Source: AC-32 sp963704005 (GTDB taxonomy: Bacteria > Actinomycetota > Thermoleophilia > Gaiellales > Gaiellaceae). From it: a stretch of DNA of 64,000 bases. Made by a program: the position numbers and the translations under genes. Under the pieces are notes generated by a model that did no database searches, was not told the DNA's origin, and worked only from the letters and a program-made list of their open reading frames with translations. The stretch is taken from contig CAVPGJ010000001.1 in assembly GCA_963704005.1 (NCBI GenBank), positions 930,001 to 994,000 of the forward strand, given 5' to 3'. Below, piece after piece: positions 60,739 to 64,000 of the stretch (position 1 is its first letter; each line of letters begins with the position of its first letter).

Positions 60739-60811
60739 GGCGCATTCGTCTAGTGGCCTAGGACACCGCCCTCTCACGGCGGCGGCACGGGTTCGAATCC
60801 CGTATGCGCCT
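60739..60811 (+). tRNA. tRNA-Glu (CUC)
   Basis: 73 nt. Acceptor GGCGCAT/ATGCGCC, anticodon stem CCGCC/GGCGG with loop CTCTCAC giving anticodon CUC (codon GAG), T-arm ACGGG-TTCGAAT-CCCGT. The base at the discriminator position is T, unusual for Glu. No encoded CCA. A TACACT box lies at 60721-60726. Accessory DNA begins directly after it. Confidence 0.93.
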
Positions 60812-60817
60812 TTCGGT

Positions 60818-60865
60818 GTCACAAAGTCAAGCCGTTTTGGCTTGGTTGAGCGGGTCATTTGTGAC
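60818..60865. repeat. Nested inverted repeat just downstream of tRNA-Glu
   Basis: Outer arms GTCACAAA (60818-60825) and TTTGTGAC (60858-60865). An inner CAAGCC-GTTTT-GGCTTG hairpin lies between. It could be the tRNA terminator, or a recombinase/excisionase arm site at the edge of inserted DNA. The rest of 60866-61036 shows no gene. Confidence 0.4.
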
Positions 60866-61036
60866 AGGCATGCCGGGAATGCGCGTCGCGTGCAGACCCC
60901 GGTGCATACCTCGGCGAAGCCGCCGGTCGAGGGACACCAAATCAGGTGAGAGGACGCTCGCCCAGCCCACGGCGGACTCGCCTGGCCTCGTAAGTCAGCT
61001 CATGGTCTGACCTGACGATGCGAAGGCTGGCTGCGA

Positions 61037-61666
61037 CTACCCTGACCCGCTGGTCAGGATGATGTCTTTCTCGGCCAGCAGTCGCCCAGAGGCGTCGAAA
61101 GCGCGGATCGACCTTGGCAGGTCGTTAGGGGAGGATGAGGCGTAGGCGAACGCTCCGCTCGTAAGCGCCAGATCCTTCGTCGACCCATCGACCAACTCCG
61201 CTTCGACCCGCGTGACACTCGACGTAACGAGGCCGACGAGGCTGGCATAGTCCGCCGTTGTGGAATCGGCCGCGCCGCCGATCCCGTCGAAGACCCAAAG
61301 CGGTCCAGATGCTGGGGCCGGAGCGCTGCCGCAGCGGAAAGGAGAGCCCTGATGCCCGCCTGCAGCGACTAGCATCCAGCACGGCGCCCCACCCGGGCCC
61401 GTGCCACCGATGATCGCCATCGCAGCCTTGCCGCTCCCCGCGCTGGCCAAAGTCCGGAGATCCTGGACTCCGGCCTGTCGTACGAATTGGTCGATCAGGA
61501 CCAGGGCGGAGATATTGGCGCTCACACCGGTCGACTGCGCCGACGCCGAGCCCGACCTGGTGGCTAAGAACGCGCCGCTCGCTGAGAGTGCACTCATAGC
61601 CGCGACAACACAGGCGACAACCCACTTCCTCGGACGGTAGTTCCTCGTGCGGTGGGCGGCTCTCAT
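61037..61666 (-). CDS. Exported hypothetical protein
   Basis: A 209-residue protein. Residues 14-43 are a signal peptide (KWVVACVVAAMSALSASGAF, then SASA). The mature part has two Cys (APCWML, PFRCGS) and a C-terminal beta domain (VTRVEAELVDGSTKDLAL, then AFDASGRLLAEKDI) seen in many actinobacterial exported proteins. It is 1 nt from the next upstream gene, so the two are co-transcribed. Function unknown. Confidence 0.65.
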   Translation of the reverse strand: MRAAHRTRNYRPRKWVVACVVAAMSALSASGAFLATRSGSASAQSTGVSANISALVLIDQFVRQAGVQDLRTLASAGSGKAAMAIIGGTGPGGAPCWMLVAAGGHQGSPFRCGSAPAPASGPLWVFDGIGGAADSTTADYASLVGLVTSSVTRVEAELVDGSTKDLALTSGAFAYASSSPNDLPRSIRAFDASGRLLAEKDIILTSGSG

Positions 61667-61667
61667 C

Positions 61668-62093
61668 TCAATCGAGTGGGTTTCCGTCGAAAGCGGTGTT
61701 CCGGCAGTTCACCCACACGGTGGACAGACCGTCCGGGTTTTGACAACCAGCCTTGGCGATGTTGCTGTCGTAGTACACCCAGTAGCGGTCGTATGGTGAG
61801 GGCGGGCTCGTTTCGATTCCTCCGTCCGAGCTTGGGCTAAACCAGGAGCCGTTGTCGTAAATGAACTTGAAGCGCATGTAGTGGCTGTTCACAGTCCATG
61901 ACATGCGGATGAACCACTCGTCCGTGCCCGATCCGTAGTAAGGGGTCTGGTGCGACCGCACGCCCGAGCTATCAGGTAGCCAGTTCTGCCACACGTTCCA
62001 GAAGTTGTTCGCAGATCCGTTTGGGACGCCCAGCGTAAGGAAAATGGCAACTACCAACGCCGTGCCGATCAAAGAGCGAAAGGTCCACCCCAT
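61668..62093 (-). CDS. Small secreted aromatic-rich protein
   Basis: A 141-residue protein starting at Met 62093. A signal peptide (LIGTALVVAIFLTLGVPNGSA) is followed by a Trp/Tyr/Asn-rich mature region (NNFWNVWQNWLPD, DRYWVYYDS) with two Cys near the end. Base composition is lower in G+C than the main genome (33 of 60 bases in 61741-61800), suggesting acquired DNA. No family recognised. Confidence 0.55.
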   Translation of the reverse strand: MGWTFRSLIGTALVVAIFLTLGVPNGSANNFWNVWQNWLPDSSGVRSHQTPYYGSGTDEWFIRMSWTVNSHYMRFKFIYDNGSWFSPSSDGGIETSPPSPYDRYWVYYDSNIAKAGCQNPDGLSTVWVNCRNTAFDGNPLD

Positions 62094-62127
62094 TTGATGC
62101 GGAAGGTACAACTGAATCTGCCTTGTG

Positions 62128-62610
62128 TCAAGCCACTCTCGGCCGTCGCAGAACGGCCCGCACCGTCGACGGCCACCAGCGCCGACCGCCGTGCGCCGTC
62201 GGCGTGCCGCTGGCGTTCAGATCGGCGGCGATCGAAGCGAGGCTCTTGCCCACCGCCCGCTCGGACCGGATCTGTCGGACGAGCTCGGGCGGAAGCGCCC
62301 GCGGGCGTCCGGGCGTCGCCGGCTCCGGTCGTCTTCGTGCCGACCGCCGTTCCCGGAGCAGCCGCTCGAGCTCGTCGACCGGGACCAGTTTCGTGCCCCA
62401 GGGCAGCTCGACGATTTCGAGGAAGGGCAGCAGCCGGTTCAGCGTCGAGCGGCTGATCCCGAGCGCCTCGGCCGCCTGGGTGCGGGTGTAGGCAAGCCGC
62501 TCGACCCTAGAGACCTCGCGGATGATCGGCCGCGGCTCGACAGGATCCCTCGATACGGGAGGAGCGTGGCGCTGCAGCTTCTCCCTCCGACGCTGGCCGC
62601 GACGCGACAT
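62128..62610 (-). CDS. Excisionase-type HTH joined to a recombinase-type C-terminal domain
   Basis: A 160-residue protein. Residues 38-85 are an excisionase-like helix-turn-helix (YTRTQAAEALGISRSTLNRL ... TKLVPVDELERLL). Residues 100-158 match the DNA-binding part of large serine recombinases (GRPRALPPELVRQIR, SLASIAADLNASGTPTAHGG, WWPSTVRAVLRR). No serine-recombinase catalytic domain is present. It is likely a DNA-binding accessory of a mobile element. GTACGC repeats and a TGCACC-TT-GGTGCA palindrome lie upstream. Confidence 0.6.
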   Translation of the reverse strand: MSRRGQRRREKLQRHAPPVSRDPVEPRPIIREVSRVERLAYTRTQAAEALGISRSTLNRLLPFLEIVELPWGTKLVPVDELERLLRERRSARRRPEPATPGRPRALPPELVRQIRSERAVGKSLASIAADLNASGTPTAHGGRRWWPSTVRAVLRRPRVA

Positions 62611-62617
62611 CCGTACA

Positions 62618-62702
62618 GCGTACAGAAACGATGAGACGGATCTGCACCTTGGTGCATCTGTGTCTCGCTTGCTATTGAGGCTGGTAGTTCCTGTACGCAG
62701 CG
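62618..62702. promoter_or_regulatory. Operator-like repeats upstream of the excisionase-type gene
   Basis: Two GTAC-containing copies near 62618-62632 (GTACAGCGTACAG) and one GTACGCAG near 62692-62699, plus the perfect palindrome TGCACC-TT-GGTGCA at 62643-62656. They fill the 118-bp gap before the nucleotidyltransferase stop and could autoregulate the gene. Confidence 0.35.
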
Positions 62703-62728
62703 AGGGGTGCGGAACCCGTTGGACCTGG

Positions 62729-63229
62729 TCAGAGCTCGATCCCGCGGCTGATGCCGTGGTCGAGTTCGATCAGGCGCTGCATGGTGAGGAGCGGCTGGCG
62801 GTCGTCTTCGCGGCCGAGAGCGGCGAGCATGCGGGCGTGGTCGTCGAGCGAGGCAACTGAGGGGCGCAGGCCGCGCCCGAGGGGCTCGAGGCGGGCGCGT
62901 CGGCGGAGGTCGTCGTAGCCGCGCGTGCCGGCCGGCTCGGGGATGATCTTGAGCTCGCCGGCCTCGGTTGTGAGTTCCAGTACCGGCTCGCGGGCCAGGT
63001 CGGACTCCAGCTCCGGTGCGTTGCCGTCGGAACGGCGGGCGTTCAGCCGGTCCAGTGCGAGGCCGAGCCGGCGCAGGTTCTCCTCGCGCAGCGAGGGGAC
63101 GATGTCGAGCCCGTCGGTCAGTTCGCCCGAGCCGTGGATGACGCGGCCGAGACCGCCGACGACGATGTATGTGACTCGCTGGTGTTCGAGCGCCTCCATG
63201 AGGGCGTAGGGGTCGAAGTCCCTGGCCAT
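62729..63229 (-). CDS. Nucleotidyltransferase-fold protein (HTH/NTase toxin-antitoxin type)
   Basis: A 166-residue MNT-like protein. It has YIVVGGLGRVIHGSGE (GG...GS signature) then TDGLDIVPS where active enzymes have T-x-D-x-D; here position 40 is Gly and D42 remains. The C-terminal part (RPSVASLDDHARMLAALGR) resembles DUF6036-like stand-alone NTases paired with XRE proteins. Its ATG overlaps the HTH stop by one base (TAATG), so the two are coupled. It could be a toxin or an inactive partner. Confidence 0.65.
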   Translation of the reverse strand: MARDFDPYALMEALEHQRVTYIVVGGLGRVIHGSGELTDGLDIVPSLREENLRRLGLALDRLNARRSDGNAPELESDLAREPVLELTTEAGELKIIPEPAGTRGYDDLRRRARLEPLGRGLRPSVASLDDHARMLAALGREDDRQPLLTMQRLIELDHGISRGIEL

Positions 63230-63519
63230 TAGCGCCCGCGCGACCGCAGCATCGCCTGCAGCCGCTCCTGCGGCGTCCGCTCGAGCGCCTTCTGGAGGCG
63301 CGCGTCCTGCTTCCTATCCGCCTCGTAGGGGACGAGTGTCAGCTCGAGGTCGAAGCCGCAGGCCCGCAGCAGCTCGCGCAGAGTCTCCAGGCTGGGCACG
63401 ACCACGTCGCGCTCCCAGCGGGCGATCTGGGCCCGGTCCTTGCCGCTCCGGGCCGAGAGCTCAACCTGCGAGAGCCCGGCGCGCATCCGGGCCTGGCGGA
63501 TCAGCGTGCCGGTCGTCAC
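63229..63519 (-). CDS. XRE-family HTH protein (antitoxin-like)
   Basis: A 96-residue protein. The HTH is GTLIRQARMRAGLSQVELSARSG, seen in its parts RQARMRAGLSQVEL and KDRAQIARWERDVVVPSLETL, followed by ACGFDLELTLVPYE and a basic tail. It precedes and overlaps the nucleotidyltransferase, the usual order for such pairs. GTG 63519 with TAGAAT 7 nt upstream is a leaderless start. Confidence 0.8.
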   Translation of the reverse strand: MTTGTLIRQARMRAGLSQVELSARSGKDRAQIARWERDVVVPSLETLRELLRACGFDLELTLVPYEADRKQDARLQKALERTPQERLQAMLRSRGR

Positions 63520-63526
63520 GGCTGCA

Positions 63527-63532
63527 ATTCTA
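63527..63532 (-). promoter_or_regulatory. -10 box for the XRE gene (leaderless type)
   Basis: TAGAAT on the minus strand, 7 nt before GTG 63519. Confidence 0.5.
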
Positions 63533-63569
63533 GCCGCCGGTGCTCAGGAAGCCTGTGTGCCTGATCTGC

Positions 63570-63575
63570 TACACT
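63570..63575 (+). promoter_or_regulatory. -10 box for the 63584 gene (leaderless type)
   Basis: TACACT, 8 nt before ATG 63584. The same hexamer precedes both tRNAs. Confidence 0.45.
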
Positions 63576-63583
63576 CACGAACC

Positions 63584-63964
63584 ATGCCGCGCAACGTCGC
63601 CGCGCAGCAGCTTCAGCTCGAGACGGTCGTTCCGGAGCCGCCGTCAGCTCAAGAGGAGACGCGCTCGCCCAAGCCGGACGAGCACGAGAGCAGAAGCCAC
63701 GCGAGCAGCGGCGAGGTCGTGCGCGCGGCGGCCCTCCGCCCCTCCCCCGCCGCGCTGCTGGAGACGCCTGGGGCACTTCTGACCCGCTCGGACTTGCGTG
63801 GGCTCGGACTCGAGCGGCGCGCGGTCGATGCCGTCTTCCGCGCCCTCCCCGTGGTCGCCCTGCCCGGGTACTCGCGGCCACTGATCCGCGCCGAGCAGTA
63901 CCTGGAGCTCGTTGAGGAGCACACCTACCGGGACGACCGGGTCCGGCCGTCGCATGCAACATGA
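63584..63964 (+). CDS. Small DNA-binding (excisionase-like) protein
   Basis: A 126-residue protein. The N-terminal 50 residues are polar and probably disordered. Residues 58-120 form a winged-helix-like unit (LLTRSDLRGLGLERRAVDAVF in outline, then VVALPGYSRPLIRAEQYLELV). This resembles excisionase-type helpers encoded just before recombinases. It is divergent from the XRE gene and followed 21 nt later by a probable recombinase start. Confidence 0.5.
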   Translation: MPRNVAAQQLQLETVVPEPPSAQEETRSPKPDEHESRSHASSGEVVRAAALRPSPAALLETPGALLTRSDLRGLGLERRAVDAVFRALPVVALPGYSRPLIRAEQYLELVEEHTYRDDRVRPSHAT

Positions 63965-63985
63965 GCTGCGGAAGGATCGAAGACG

Positions 63986-64000
63986 GTGGCTAGCGCCTGG
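63986..64000 (+). CDS. Possible 5' end of a recombinase/integrase CDS (cut by window)
   Basis: GTG 63986 has a GGAAGG-type ribosome-binding site about 10 nt upstream and gives VASAW to the window edge. That opening is common for actinobacterial tyrosine recombinases, and the preceding gene is excisionase-like. Five residues cannot prove it. Confidence 0.25.

Noticed and set aside
60463..60811. Iteron copy 9 as promoter of the tRNA genes
   Set aside because: It is oriented opposite to both tRNAs, and each tRNA has its own TACACT box upstream.
63440..63583. Longer N-terminus of the 63584 gene
   Set aside because: The upstream codons lie over the XRE gene and its promoter. ATG 63584 has a TACACT box at 8 nt.

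Overview
The window reads as a chromosomal segment of a high-GC actinobacterium, most likely class Thermoleophilia (Gaiellales/Solirubrobacterales type). The reasons are the block tlyA-nadK-recN-steA-mctB-pyrG (the mycobacterial Rv1694-Rv1699 order), two-subunit GlyRS (glyQ/glyS) next to a PPDK/PEP-synthase regulator, an AspRS with a non-discriminating signature, many GTG starts and 1-4 bp gene overlaps. Taxonomy is inference. No phage structural genes, CRISPR array or rRNA were seen.

Layout. 1-2.8 kb (+): a secreted TolB-like propeller and an mhqO/mhqD-like pair. 2.6-53.3 kb: almost everything on the minus strand. In order along the plus coordinate: ppsR, glyS-glyQ, recO, mutM, deoA-VOC-deoB, ald, a DUF3866-type gene, an M20 peptidase, pyrG, a GT2-GT4 fusion, mctB, an SRPBCC gene, steA, recN, nadK, tlyA, a prenyl synthase, an xseB-like gene, nusB, an Asp23 gene, accC, a carboxyltransferase-like/BCCP fusion, efp, pepQ, aroQ, aroKB, aroC, aroE, mltG, ruvX, alaS, an RsbW-like gene, mnmA, three envelope-type genes plus a DivIVA-like gene, aspS, hisS, an MBL hydrolase, then hutI-hutU-microprotein-hutH and ftcD. 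53.3-60.4 kb: mainly plus strand (methyltransferase, UDG, heterodimeric ABC exporter, secreted protein) with a minus-strand hydrolase-cyclase. 60.4-64 kb: tRNA-Gln, tRNA-Glu, then an accessory patch of lower GC with secreted proteins, an excisionase/recombinase-like protein, an HTH-nucleotidyltransferase pair and a probable recombinase start at the edge.

How genes work together. deoA and deoB catabolise deoxynucleosides. hutH-hutU-hutI-ftcD take histidine to glutamate. aroKB, aroC, aroE and aroQ cover the middle and end of the shikimate pathway. accC and the BCCP fusion supply biotin carboxylation. pyrG, nadK, alaS, aspS, hisS and glyQS are housekeeping.

Signals beyond genes. (1) Nine intergenic copies of one architecture: up to three G-N-N-A-C half-sites spaced exactly 11 bp, then exactly 21 nt, then a TANNNT box, a G-rich start and usually a hairpin. 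Orientation is independent of the neighbouring genes, which fits a family of small RNA genes or a shared OmpR-type regulon. (2) Six REP-like palindromic elements, three supplying the TGA stop of a gene. (3) TANNNT boxes 6-9 nt before about 20 start codons, indicating widespread leaderless mRNA. (4) A BCCP fused to a carboxyltransferase-like domain that has lost all its metal ligands. (5) Five genes each disrupted by one surplus base, probably assembly errors.
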